Shown here: positions 8,817 to 17,280 of the stretch, piece after piece
How the letters are laid out: each line of letters begins with the position of its first letter
How positions within the stretch are numbered: position 1 is the stretch's first letter
From: Halanaerobiaceae bacterium ANBcell28
GTDB taxonomy: Bacteria; Bacillota; Halanaerobiia; Halanaerobiales; DTU029
Assembly: GCA_037623315.1 (NCBI GenBank)
Contig: JBBJJH010000017.1
Location: 1-64,000, forward strand
Length of the DNA: 64,000 nt
Direction of reading: 5' to 3'
The notes under the pieces: generated by a model
What the model was told of the DNA's origin: nothing
The model's input: the letters and a program-made list of their open reading frames with translations, nothing else
The model's database searches: none
Made by a program: the position numbers and the translations under genes

Positions 8817-10448
8817 ATGATTGCTAAAAAAACTTTCTTACAATTATTATTTGTTTTTCTATTTCTTTTAATCTTCTCTCAGTTTACTCATGCAAACAAT
8901 CCATACCTTATTTTTCATCTTGATGCAGTTTCATCGGAAGTCTTTTATAGAGAGCTGGAAGATGGTAATCTTCCAAATATAGAAGAGATCTTTGAGGGAG
9001 GAAATATGATTCGATATGGCCTTACTCTATTTCCTGGTGGAACTGAAGTAATAGTACCACGCTTACCCTATGGATACTCTAATGCAGAAAATCCCCTGGT
9101 AGGATGGAGTTTTTATGATGCTAAAGAAGAACGTGTAGTAAATGATTTAGAAGTTTTTTTGAAAAAGTTTAGAGAAATTCCCAGGATTAATAGAGCAAAC
9201 TACATTCATGGTATTCCTGGACTTGATTTTTTAGCTGGTCTTTCTATCTATAATATACCGGCCCTACTGGAAGATTACGCTGTCTTGGAGTTTTATTACT
9301 TTGTTACTGATAGTGTGGGTCATATTTTTGGCGAGAAGAAACATTTGGAAAAATTACATCAATTTGATAGATATTTAGGCAAACTTAATAAGAAAATGGA
9401 TTTAAGAAATGTGAATATTGTACTTTATAGTGATCACGGTATGGTGTATAATGATGTATATACTATAGACACAAAATATATTATGGATAGTGACTTTGCT
9501 GAATACATAAAATACTATCATTACCCCAATCTATATTTAAAGAATAATTATTCGGCATCTGAGATAGCCAACTTGCTTGCCAGTAAAGGTATTTTTGATA
9601 TAGTTCTTTACAGGAAAAATGCGTGTGCAATAGAGGATCAGGAGGTAATTGGATATACTGAGCAGGGGAAATTAAAGATAAGTTCTATTAATGGAAAATT
9701 TTCTTATCAATATACTGCTGATGATTATTTTTCTTATTATGAAGAAGGATACAATGGTGAATATTTAGATTCTTATCAATGGCTGGATCTAACAAGAGAT
9801 TCTAGATATCCAGGAGCTATAGTAAATTTGTATAACTATATGCTCAACCCCAATACTGGTGATATTGTAACTATACTAAATCCTCCCAAACAGCCAAAAA
9901 CAGTTGATTTTTATAAAGGAAATCATACTGGTATTACTTCAGAGGATTTGTTAATTCCGATATTGTATAAGGGGCCAGATCTTGAAGAACTATATGATAT
10001 TGATGCTCTTTACTTACATAAACTATATACAGAAATTATACCTGAAAGTAAAGAACTAAGGAGGACTCCTGAAAGAGAAAAGCATTCAATTTCCTTTATA
10101 TCTAATGGAGATAGTTCCGACTTACATTTTTCTTTATCTCCAGCATATCGAACTAAGCTTGATATAAAATATTCGAATGATACTCAGAGTATTGCTTATC
10201 ATTACGATCTTTTTACTTCTTTTTTAACAAGAGTCTGGCTAGGTCCTGCTTTGATAAATACAGATAGTAATTGTAAGCTAACTATTTCTTTACAAACTGA
10301 AATAAAAATAGACAGATTGTCTTTACTTATTAATCGAAATTTTTTCTTTGATGAAAGTACTAAACTTTCCTTAGTTTATGATTTGAATAATGATTTTTCA
10401 ATTATATATTCTAATACTGGCAAATTTGGATTGAGGTATGAATTTTAG
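8817..10448 (+). CDS. secreted alkaline phosphatase-superfamily protein with putative C-terminal beta-barrel segment
   Basis: The protein of 543 residues has a signal peptide (hydrophobic 7-20, likely cleavage after Ala26 in THANNP). It then has a type I phosphodiesterase/alkaline phosphatase core with metal and nucleophile candidates Asp36, Thr76 (FPGGTEV), Asp165 and His169 (DSVGH), Asp206-His207 (YSDHGM) and His370 (GNHTG). These positions fit two-metal phosphoryl or nucleotide hydrolases; the substrate is unknown. From about 430 to 543 the sequence becomes short amphipathic strands. It ends FGLRYEF, with Phe, Leu, Tyr and Phe at -7, -5, -3 and -1, like the BAM beta-signal of outer-membrane proteins. 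It follows the ABC exporter trio by 41 bp and may share its transcript. A weak GGTGA precedes the ATG. Confidence 0.75.
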   Translation: MIAKKTFLQLLFVFLFLLIFSQFTHANNPYLIFHLDAVSSEVFYRELEDGNLPNIEEIFEGGNMIRYGLTLFPGGTEVIVPRLPYGYSNAENPLVGWSFYDAKEERVVNDLEVFLKKFREIPRINRANYIHGIPGLDFLAGLSIYNIPALLEDYAVLEFYYFVTDSVGHIFGEKKHLEKLHQFDRYLGKLNKKMDLRNVNIVLYSDHGMVYNDVYTIDTKYIMDSDFAEYIKYYHYPNLYLKNNYSASEIANLLASKGIFDIVLYRKNACAIEDQEVIGYTEQGKLKISSINGKFSYQYTADDYFSYYEEGYNGEYLDSYQWLDLTRDSRYPGAIVNLYNYMLNPNTGDIVTILNPPKQPKTVDFYKGNHTGITSEDLLIPILYKGPDLEELYDIDALYLHKLYTEIIPESKELRRTPEREKHSISFISNGDSSDLHFSLSPAYRTKLDIKYSNDTQSIAYHYDLFTSFLTRVWLGPALINTDSNCKLTISLQTEIKIDRLSLLINRNFFFDESTKLSLVYDLNNDFSIIYSNTGKFGLRYEF

Positions 10449-10507
10449 GTTAAATACTGAAGTCCTTAGTTGCGGTGAGAGTTATAGCAAAATAAGGAGT
10501 GGTAATA

Positions 10508-10885
10508 ATGGATAGTATAAAAGAAACAATGGATATGAAAAGATGGGCTGTAGTAGGAGCAACAGATAAAAAAGATCGATTTGGATACAAAATTGTTAAG
10601 AAATTGAAAGATTCAGGGTATCAGGTTTTTCCTGTTTCACCAAAGCTAAATGAAATAGAAGGGCTTAAATGTTATGCCAGTATTTCTGATATTGATGAGA
10701 AGATTGACGTAGTTGATATGGTCGTAAATCCTCGTATTGGAATAAAGGTAATGGAAGAGATTAAAGAAAAAAATATCCAATATGTATGGTTGCAACCAGG
10801 AACTAGAAGTGAAGAAATTAAAGACTTTGCTGAAAAAGGGGATATTAGTATAATAGAAGATTGTATATATGCTAGACTTGGCTAA
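10508..10885 (+). CDS. CoA-binding domain protein (YccU-like)
   Basis: The protein is 125 residues of a single Rossmann-type CoA_binding_2 domain. The N-terminal strand-loop WAVVGATDKKDRFGYKI is the nucleotide-binding turn. Later family landmarks are YQVFPVSPKLNEIEG, VDMVVNP, VWLQPGTRSEEI and the C-terminal IIEDCIY. Proteins of this family bind CoA, but their cellular role is unknown. The ATG at 10508 follows AAGGAG at 10494-10499; an in-frame GTG at 10499 overlaps that site. It appears to be a single gene, followed by 225 bp of AT-rich sequence in which I see no gene. Confidence 0.88.
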   Translation: MDSIKETMDMKRWAVVGATDKKDRFGYKIVKKLKDSGYQVFPVSPKLNEIEGLKCYASISDIDEKIDVVDMVVNPRIGIKVMEEIKEKNIQYVWLQPGTRSEEIKDFAEKGDISIIEDCIYARLG

Positions 10886-11110
10886 TTTTTATTTCAAAAG
10901 TTCAGTAATGTATTTTATTAAATAGTAAAGTATAGAGTTTAGGCTAATATAGAACTATATATTAAAATGCAGGAAATTAATATTATTTGTTGAATTATTG
11001 TAATTACTAATAATTATCTGAAGATATATTTTTTATCTAGATATATATTTTTATTCTTTTAAGAGGATAGTAATAGGTAAAATATATGATTGGAATAGGG
11101 GGAGATAGCT

Positions 11111-11596
11111 ATGGAAGATAAACTAATGGAAGTTTTTGTGGAAATACCAAAAGGTAGTAACAACAAATATGAGTTTGATAAAGAAAGAGGCATGTTTAAA
11201 TTAGATAGAGTTCTGTATTCACCAGTTTATTATCCAGCTGATTATGGCTTTTTGGAAAATACGCTGGCTGATGATGGAGATCCACTTGATGCTATGGTCT
11301 TAACTTCTTTTCCCACTTTTCCTGGTTGTTTGATAGAATCCAGGATTATTGGCATGTTTATTATGGAAGATGAAAAGGGAAGAGATGAGAAGATTCTAGG
11401 TGTTCCAGTAGGAGATCCTCGTTTTAAGAATACTAAATCTATTGATGACCTTGAAGAACATATACTAAAAGAATTTGAGCATTTCTTTTCTGTTTATAAA
11501 AATTTAGAAGAAAAGGAAGTTACAATTCAAGGCTGGGTTGGTGTTGAAGAAGCCATAAAGGTTATTGCTCAGGCAAAAGAAAATTACATAGACTAG
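11111..11596 (+). CDS. ppa: inorganic pyrophosphatase, family I
   Basis: Ppa hydrolyses pyrophosphate to phosphate in the cytoplasm, pulling forward biosynthetic reactions. The 161-residue protein has the family I order: EIPKGSNNKYEFD, YPADYGFLENTLADDGDPLD with the metal-binding Asp cluster (signature D-x-D-P-x-D), VGDPRF, and a final helix with the conserved HFFSVYKNLE. Length and spacing match the hexameric bacterial enzymes. AGGGGGAG lies just before the ATG. Many Firmicutes use family II enzymes or H+-pumping pyrophosphatases instead; nothing here shows whether this strain also has one. Confidence 0.95.
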   Translation: MEDKLMEVFVEIPKGSNNKYEFDKERGMFKLDRVLYSPVYYPADYGFLENTLADDGDPLDAMVLTSFPTFPGCLIESRIIGMFIMEDEKGRDEKILGVPVGDPRFKNTKSIDDLEEHILKEFEHFFSVYKNLEEKEVTIQGWVGVEEAIKVIAQAKENYID

Positions 11597-11657
11597 CATT
11601 TTAAAATAGTTTTTCCCTTTATTATTTAATATCAAGAATATTTTTAGGAGGAATTTT

Positions 11658-12695
11658 ATGTCAGAAAAGAGTAATAATTCGTTAATTGATAAATTGAAAG
11701 ATTATTTTATAAAAACACTAAATGGAATGGCTCTTGGTCTGTTCTCATCTTTGATAATAGGATTAATTTTAAAGCAAATTGGTACATATTTAAATATTGA
11801 TAGCCTGGTTTACTTTGGTGAAGTAGCTCAATACTTAATGGGACCTGCTATTGGTGCTGGTGTTGCTTATAGTCTTGGGATAGCCCCATTAGGTATATTT
11901 TCAGCAGTAATTGTGGGTGCTATAGGTGCTGGGACAGTACGGGAAATGTCTCAACATGCTTTTTCTTTACAAATAGGTGAACCCGTAGGTGCCTTTGTGG
12001 CAGCTTTAATCGCTGCTGAATTTTGCCGATTAATCCAGGGGAAAACAAAACTGGATATTATTTTAATTCCTGCAGGGACTATTATAGTTGGTGGGCTTAC
12101 TGGTTTGTCTTTTGCCCCAATAGCAGCAGAGTTTATAGGTGCTATCGGTGCATTCATAAATGCAGCTACTGAATTACATCCTATACCCATGGGTATCATT
12201 GTATCTATTTCAATGGGGATGATGCTTACTTTACCAATTAGTAGTGCAGCAATGGCTATATCTTTGGGCTTGAGTGGGCTGGCTGCAGGAGCAGCAACTG
12301 TTGGTTGTTCAGCACAGATGATAGGTTTCGCAATTGCTAGTTATAGGGAAAATAAGTTCGGAGGATTTTTAGCACAGGGTTTTGGGACATCAATGTTACA
12401 GATACCCAATATAATTAAAAATCCTATAATTTGGATTCCTCCCATTATTACATCGGCTATATTAGGACCAATTTCAACTGTTCTTTTTAGAATGGAAAAT
12501 AGTCCAGTTGGTGCTGGTATGGGCACAAGTGGTTTAGTAGGACAGGTGGCTACTCTTGAAGTGATGGGTTCTGATGCCAGAGTTCCTATTTTATTATTAC
12601 ACTTTATACTACCTGCTTTAATTACTTTATTTATATCAGAATATATGAGAAGAAAAGGATATATAAATAAAGGAGATATGTTGTTGAAAGATTAA
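11658..12695 (+). CDS. PTS sugar transporter subunit IIC family protein (PF13303 type)
   Basis: The protein (345 residues) is highly hydrophobic, with eight to ten predicted spans and repeated Gly/Ala-rich helices such as GAIGAGTVREMSQ and GLSGLAAGAATVGCSAQMIGF. It matches the stand-alone PTS_EIIC_2 family by overall character and by LTLPISSAAMAISL and SPVGAGMGTSGLVGQ. No EIIA, EIIB, HPr or sugar-metabolism gene lies nearby. It may therefore work with a distant EIIB or act as a PTS-independent transporter. The ATG follows TAGGAGGAATTTT. The gene converges on the channel gene, with only 13 bp between stop codons and no clear terminator. Confidence 0.8.
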   Translation: MSEKSNNSLIDKLKDYFIKTLNGMALGLFSSLIIGLILKQIGTYLNIDSLVYFGEVAQYLMGPAIGAGVAYSLGIAPLGIFSAVIVGAIGAGTVREMSQHAFSLQIGEPVGAFVAALIAAEFCRLIQGKTKLDIILIPAGTIIVGGLTGLSFAPIAAEFIGAIGAFINAATELHPIPMGIIVSISMGMMLTLPISSAAMAISLGLSGLAAGAATVGCSAQMIGFAIASYRENKFGGFLAQGFGTSMLQIPNIIKNPIIWIPPIITSAILGPISTVLFRMENSPVGAGMGTSGLVGQVATLEVMGSDARVPILLLHFILPALITLFISEYMRRKGYINKGDMLLKD

Positions 12696-12708
12696 TTTTA
12701 GTGCTGCT

Positions 12709-13458
12709 TTAAATAATATATAGTGCAAGAATGATTAAATGTATAATTAATATTTGTATTATAGTTCTTGCTTTACTTCTGGGTTGTATTTTTCGTTTTA
12801 CCTCATTTAAATTATTGGGATTTGCAAAGTTCAAGTTTACATAGATTGTGAAAGTAATTATAATGAGAAATACACCACTTATGACCTGTAGTGTAGCTAT
12901 TAATTCTATTGAAATATGGCTTGGATATATATCACCATAACCAAGTAGAGTAACTGTGTTAGCACTTAGATATATAGCTTGTAGAATGCTTTTAAACTCC
13001 ATATTAAATAATCTTTCAATTGAGTTCAAAAAAAATATTTTTTGATTCACATCTATTAGGAAGTAAATAATTCCATAAGCTAAGATTAGTTCAAGATATG
13101 ATTTTAAAGCCAGAATAAATCTATTGTGGTAGCTAATGCTCTTTTTTGATAAAGGTTTGTTTTTCATTTTATCTATACTATCAATAATAAAAGCAAGAGA
13201 AATTTCAATAACTCTTGAAAATGCATAATAGAGAAATATAATTGATAAAAAAATGTTTTGATGAAAGAATGGTATAAGGAGTAAAATACAAAGAATCAAG
13301 CTTAGTCTAAAATATTGGCGATAAAGCTTTATGATTTTCTCGCTTCTTATATATTCGTTTTTTATATAATCAGGGTTATTTTTTATATAATCAGTTAACA
13401 TGTAAGTAGGGGAGATAATTGGTATGATATAATCTGATAAAAATTTATATATCTTCAC
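12709..13458 (-). CDS. potassium channel-like membrane protein with atypical filter
   Basis: The protein (249 residues) has hydrophobic segments at about 45-90, a segment at about 125-145, a pore helix and filter reading VTLLGYGDIYP, another span after it and a final hydrophobic C-terminus. This is the Ion_trans_2 layout with extra helices. In the canonical filter TTVGYGD the second Thr and the Val are both Leu here. The start on the minus strand is GTG at 13458, 7 nt after GGAGG (13466-13470). An in-frame ATG at 13488 lies upstream of that site and is rejected. It is divergent from the lipoprotein gene, which raises the possibility of a shared control region. Confidence 0.78.
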   Translation of the reverse strand: MKIYKFLSDYIIPIISPTYMLTDYIKNNPDYIKNEYIRSEKIIKLYRQYFRLSLILCILLLIPFFHQNIFLSIIFLYYAFSRVIEISLAFIIDSIDKMKNKPLSKKSISYHNRFILALKSYLELILAYGIIYFLIDVNQKIFFLNSIERLFNMEFKSILQAIYLSANTVTLLGYGDIYPSHISIELIATLQVISGVFLIIITFTIYVNLNFANPNNLNEVKRKIQPRSKARTIIQILIIHLIILALYII

Positions 13459-13563
13459 TTTGAAACCTCCTTTTAATATTTTTCTCATAAACTAAGAATT
13501 AATGTATTAGATTTAAATCAATTATTTGTATAATATTCGGACTAGTATATGGAGGTATGTAGT

Positions 13564-14622
13564 ATGAAATTTATAAAGTTATTTTTTCTGTTATTGATAT
13601 TAACTATGTTGGTTTCCTGTATTAATAGCAATAATTATATAAGTAATAATAAAGATGATGAAGAACTATCTTTTAGTGACTTTTTTATTATTAAACCATA
13701 TGTGACCTTGTCATTTAATGACTTAGTAGAAATTAATCTTAGAAGCTTTGATGATTTGCCTTCTGCAGGAACAACTGATGGCTGGGTTAAGTGGGATTAT
13801 GTAGGAGCTCGTACAAAATGGAGTTCTGATGGTAAAGTAATTACTGAAGAAAAAGGTGGTATAGGTGGTATATATTATGAACGACAATTTGATGAGCAAA
13901 TGCTGAAGAATTATAGTTTTAAGATAGATATGAGAATTCCTGAAAATAAGGATAAAGAAAATCCTAGTGCAATGGGAGTGGTATTTAGATCATCTTATAC
14001 ATTATCTAGACATAGATGGAAATTACTTTTTAAAGAAACATGGGATAGAGTTAATGATAAGTGGGAGAGTAAGGGAATTACTCTATTTTACGAATCATTT
14101 GGACATAATACTCCAATTGCAAGTGTTGATGATTTTGAATGGGAATATGATGAATGGTATACAGTTGAAGTTGATGTAAAAGGTGATATATTTAGTTTGA
14201 AGATTAATGGACCGAGAATTAATAAACAAAAAATTGAACTGAACGAGATATCTTCCGGTGAATATAAGTATGATATAGAAGTCCCTATAAGTATTGGACA
14301 GTTTGGTCCTTATGCGGAAAATGCTCCAGGTGTTGAGTATAGAAATATACAGTTTAAAAATCATGATCAAGTTATTATTGAAGGACCTGAGATAAAGATT
14401 GTTGATGATGGTAGTGATATATGGACCACCGAGAGAACATATGAAGAAACAATGGAAGAAGTGATAGCTGATTTTTTCTATCCTTTTTTAGACAACTGGG
14501 AAAGCTTTCTTGATAATCCAGCTATTAATATAGAATATAATGGCAAATCATATAATCCGGATTTTAAAATTCAACGACCATTTAGTGGAAATGAGAGAAT
14601 AATAATTGAAAGAGACAGTTAA
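13564..14622 (+). CDS. lipoprotein with LamG/concanavalin-like domain, unknown function
   Basis: The product has 352 residues with a lipoprotein signal peptide: hydrophobic 5-17 and lipobox LVSC with Cys19. The middle (about 60-260) looks like a jelly-roll/concanavalin fold of the type seen in DUF1080 or LamG proteins. It shows GWVKWDYVGARTKW, IYYERQFDEQ, GVVFRSSYTLSRHRWKLLF and YDEWYTVEVDVKGDIFSLKI, alternating strands with a buried aromatic pattern. No catalytic motif is evident. It would be surface- or membrane-anchored and may bind a polysaccharide. The ATG at 13564 follows GGAGGT; the ATG at 13549 overlaps that site. It is monocistronic, and its stop lies within the terminator stem. Confidence 0.65.
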   Translation: MKFIKLFFLLLILTMLVSCINSNNYISNNKDDEELSFSDFFIIKPYVTLSFNDLVEINLRSFDDLPSAGTTDGWVKWDYVGARTKWSSDGKVITEEKGGIGGIYYERQFDEQMLKNYSFKIDMRIPENKDKENPSAMGVVFRSSYTLSRHRWKLLFKETWDRVNDKWESKGITLFYESFGHNTPIASVDDFEWEYDEWYTVEVDVKGDIFSLKINGPRINKQKIELNEISSGEYKYDIEVPISIGQFGPYAENAPGVEYRNIQFKNHDQVIIEGPEIKIVDDGSDIWTTERTYEETMEEVIADFFYPFLDNWESFLDNPAINIEYNGKSYNPDFKIQRPFSGNERIIIERDS

Positions 14623-14639
14623 AACACTGTCTTTTTTTT
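14613..14639 (+). terminator. rho-independent terminator overlapping lipoprotein stop codon
   Basis: AGACAGT at 14613-14619 and ACTGTCT at 14626-14632 form a 7-bp stem followed by a long T run. Confidence 0.85.
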
Positions 14640-14687
14640 ATTGCTTATATTTAAATTTTAAAATATTAAATTAATTTTTAATAAATA

Positions 14688-14716
14688 TTGACAAAATTAA
14701 ATAGAAATATTATAAT
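14688..14716 (+). promoter_or_regulatory. consensus sigma-A promoter for GntR/ABC operon
   Basis: A perfect TTGACA at 14688-14693 and a perfect TATAAT at 14711-14716 are separated by 17 bp. This is the strongest promoter match in the left half of the window. Confidence 0.85.
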
Positions 14717-14720
14717 CATA

Positions 14721-14742
14721 TTGTATTAATGTTTTAGTACAA
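14721..14742 (+). promoter_or_regulatory. 22-bp palindrome, likely GntR operator
   Basis: TTGTATTAA at 14721-14729 and TTAGTACAA at 14734-14742 are inverted repeats with one mismatch and a 4-bp spacer. They lie just downstream of the -10 and over the expected transcription start. This is the usual place for a repressor site, and the first gene of the operon encodes a GntR-type repressor, so autoregulation is a fair inference. Confidence 0.65.
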
Positions 14743-14761
14743 TAAAACAATGGAGGTAATA

Positions 14762-15178
14762 ATGTGGTATTATGTTGATCCGCAAAGCGGTGTTCCTATT
14801 TACGTACAGTTGAAAAAACAATTAAAGACTAGTATTGCAAACGGACTATTGAAAGAGGGAGAAAAATTACCAACAGTTCGAGAATTAGCCCTAGAACTAA
14901 CTATTAACCCCAATACTGTTGCTAGAGTTTATAAAGAGTTGGAAAGAGAAAATGTAGTGAGAACTGAGAGGGGTAGGGGGACTTTTGTTGATGTTAGGAC
15001 TGAGAAAGATAGTGTAGAAAAAGAAAGAATGCTTGATGAACTCCTGGAAAAACTTATGGTTGATATATTTCAATTGGGTCTTGAGTCAGAAAAGGTCAAA
15101 GATGCCTTTTTGCAAAAATTAGGAGTTTGGCAAGAACGAATGGATAAAGGGGGAGGAACAGATGAGTCTGGCGATTGA
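14762..15178 (+). CDS. GntR family transcriptional regulator, YtrA subfamily
   Basis: This small repressor-type protein of 138 residues has an N-terminal winged helix-turn-helix at about 10-75: YVQLKKQLKTSIANG, LPTVRELALELTINPNTVAR and VRTERGRGTFV. A short helical C-terminus without a ligand domain follows, which defines the YtrA group. These regulators usually control an adjacent ABC transporter, as here, where the ATPase gene overlaps the regulator's end by 17 nt. ATG 14762 follows GGAGGT; an ATG at 14750 overlaps that site. The palindrome upstream is the obvious candidate operator. Confidence 0.9.
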   Translation: MWYYVDPQSGVPIYVQLKKQLKTSIANGLLKEGEKLPTVRELALELTINPNTVARVYKELERENVVRTERGRGTFVDVRTEKDSVEKERMLDELLEKLMVDIFQLGLESEKVKDAFLQKLGVWQERMDKGGGTDESGD

Positions 15179-16055
15179 AATAAATAATTTGTCTAAATCT
15201 TTTGATGATAATCAGGCTTTAAAAGATATTAGTTTTCAAGTAGAGGAAGGTAGTATATTTGGTTTCTTAGGACCTAATGGTGCAGGCAAAACTACTACCA
15301 TTAAAATTTTAATGGGTTTAATGAAAGCAGATAGAGGAACAGTTCGAGTTTTGGGAATGGATTGTGAAAAAGAAACTTTTAAAATAAATCAGCAGCTTGC
15401 TTATGTTGCTGAAGTAGATCAACTATATGATTATATGAAAGTAAGAGAAATAATTGAATTTACAAAGGGTTTTTATAGGAATTGGAATCAGAATTTATTA
15501 GAAAAATATCTTGATTTTTTTAATCTACCTCTCGATAAAAAAATTAAAAATCTTTCAAAGGGCATGAAAAAACAATTGTCTTTAGTACTGGCACTTGCAG
15601 TAGAACCAAAACTTTTGATTCTGGATGAACCAACATCAGGACTCGATCCTGTAAATAAACAGGAAATACTACGAATTATATTAGAAGAAATATCAACACA
15701 GGGAAGGACAGTCTTTTTCTCATCTCATTTATTAAGTGATATTGAAAGGATTGCAGATACTGTTGCTATAATTAATAAAGGCAAGATAATTGATCTACGT
15801 TCAGTAGATGATATCAAAGAAAATGTTAAGAAGGTACGTGTTGTCTTCCAGAAAGAGCCTGATGAAAATGTCTTAAGACAAGCTGGTATTGAAAGCTATA
15901 AGCAGCAGGGAAATGCATATATTTTCACTATCGATGATAATTTTCAGGAAGTTTTAAAAAACTTAAAACAACATCCTCATTTTACTTTGGATATAATCGA
16001 AAGAAATCTTGAGGAAATATTTATTGATAAGGTAAAGGGTGATGTAAATGCTTAA
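15162..16055 (+). CDS. ABC transporter ATP-binding protein
   Basis: This ATPase subunit of 297 residues has Walker A GPNGAGKTTT, signature LSKGMKKQLS, Walker B LLILDEPTSGLD and the switch His in FFSSHLLSD. A C-terminal extension of about 80 residues after residue 215 is typical of YtrB/CcmA-like exporters regulated by GntR proteins. The ATG follows GGGGGAGGAACAG inside the regulator gene. It overlaps the permease gene by 8 nt. The substrate is unknown; related systems respond to cell-wall antibiotics in Bacillus, which is only an analogy. Confidence 0.92.
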   Translation: MSLAIEINNLSKSFDDNQALKDISFQVEEGSIFGFLGPNGAGKTTTIKILMGLMKADRGTVRVLGMDCEKETFKINQQLAYVAEVDQLYDYMKVREIIEFTKGFYRNWNQNLLEKYLDFFNLPLDKKIKNLSKGMKKQLSLVLALAVEPKLLILDEPTSGLDPVNKQEILRIILEEISTQGRTVFFSSHLLSDIERIADTVAIINKGKIIDLRSVDDIKENVKKVRVVFQKEPDENVLRQAGIESYKQQGNAYIFTIDDNFQEVLKNLKQHPHFTLDIIERNLEEIFIDKVKGDVNA

Positions 16056-16806
16056 AAACATCGCAAAAAAAGAGATAAAGGAAAATCTATGGAAATTAAT
16101 AATAGGAATGGTTTTTTTGACTGTACCAATATTTTTAATAATATTTGGCTATGATTTAATTATTGAACTAACTACAAATCCTTCTATAGAACAATTTGAG
16201 CGTTTTATGCCAGAAATGACACTTTTTTATGATGATACATCCTATATCTGGAGCCAATGGAATGCTAAAAATCTATATCAGATAGGATCTGTTATAGCTA
16301 TAATTTTGGCTATGAGTCAAATAGCAGGGGAAGTTAGTTCAAATACTATCGGATTTTTACTAAGTAAACCTGTCCCGCGAAAAAAGGTATATTATACCAA
16401 AGCCTTTGCTGGCATTATTTTGCTTAGCATTACAGTGATTTTAACAACAGCATTATTATTAATCCTGGGCTATTTATTTTTTGATGATCTGTTAATTTAT
16501 CCACTTCTTATTGCCAGTATTATCAGCCTAATAGGATTATATTTAATTTATTCATTAAGCCTGTTTTTTTCAACTATAATTGATGATCCTATTAAGGCTG
16601 GAATTACAACAGCTATCATAGTTATAGCTTCTTCTATACCAGGGTGGTTTCAGACTACAAGAAGGTTTTCGTTGTCAACATATATTAAAGGGGAAGATTA
16701 TATTTTAAATAATCAGTTTCCATACTTAGCGATTTTGATTATTATTGTAATAACAATCTTAATTATAGGCATTGGAGCAAATATTTTTGAAAAAAAAGAG
16801 TTTTAG
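16048..16806 (+). CDS. ABC-2 type transporter permease
   Basis: This membrane protein of 252 residues has about six spans: one near the N-terminus (18-38), a large loop, then segments at about 75-90, 110-135, 140-165, 170-190 and 225-245. The loop contains GEVSSNTIGFLLSKPVPRKK, the hallmark ABC-2 segment before the second helix. It overlaps the ATPase gene and ends the three-gene GntR/ATPase/permease operon. The next gene has its own ribosome binding site after a 56-bp AT-rich gap. Confidence 0.88.
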   Translation: MLKNIAKKEIKENLWKLIIGMVFLTVPIFLIIFGYDLIIELTTNPSIEQFERFMPEMTLFYDDTSYIWSQWNAKNLYQIGSVIAIILAMSQIAGEVSSNTIGFLLSKPVPRKKVYYTKAFAGIILLSITVILTTALLLILGYLFFDDLLIYPLLIASIISLIGLYLIYSLSLFFSTIIDDPIKAGITTAIIVIASSIPGWFQTTRRFSLSTYIKGEDYILNNQFPYLAILIIIVITILIIGIGANIFEKKEF

Positions 16807-16862
16807 TTTATTAATTTTTTTTCACTATAATATTTATCATAATTTAAATGGGAGGTAATAGA

Positions 16863-17165
16863 ATGTTAGTAACTACAACAGATGTAAAAACAGATTATGA
16901 AGTGTTGGGTATTGTAAGAGGTAATAAGGTTAAGGCAGTTCACCTAGGCAAAGATATTAAAGCCTTTTTTAGAAAAATTTTTGGAGGAGATGTCTCTGAA
17001 TATGCTGATCTATTAAGCGAGGTCAGAGAAGCTGCAATGGAAGAGATGGAAGAAGAAGCTAAAAAATTAGGTGCCAACGCAATTGTTGGGGTAAGATTTG
17101 CTTCCTCTACAATTAGTACATCCACTGCTGAAATCTATGTTTATGGAACAGCTATAAAGATTTAA
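16863..17165 (+). CDS. YbjQ/UPF0145 family heavy-metal-binding-like protein
   Basis: The protein of 100 residues matches the YbjQ family. It begins with YEVLGIVRGNKV and has an acidic helical middle (EVREAAMEEMEEEAKKLGA). It ends with the conserved NAIVGVRFASSTISTSTAEI strand region and YGTAIKI. The family forms pentamers; its role is unknown, although it has been annotated as heavy-metal binding. The start is ATG 16863 after GGGAGGT; an in-frame ATG at 16848 overlaps that site. Confidence 0.88.
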   Translation: MLVTTTDVKTDYEVLGIVRGNKVKAVHLGKDIKAFFRKIFGGDVSEYADLLSEVREAAMEEMEEEAKKLGANAIVGVRFASSTISTSTAEIYVYGTAIKI

Positions 17166-17200
17166 GTATCTTAAGTAGATTCACAATTCAGAAAATCTTC

Positions 17201-17243
17201 GCCAATGAAACTCTCATTTGGAAATACTGGGAGTTTTATTGGC
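17201..17243 (+). terminator. 15-bp hairpin after YbjQ-like gene
   Basis: GCCAATGAAACTCTC at 17201-17215 pairs with GGGAGTTTTATTGGC at 17229-17243 with two wobble pairs. The tail is AGTTAATTC rather than a T run, so it is a strong hairpin but an imperfect terminator. Confidence 0.55.
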
Positions 17244-17280
17244 AGTTAATTCAGGGCTAATACTAGAGGAGGAAAATGAA

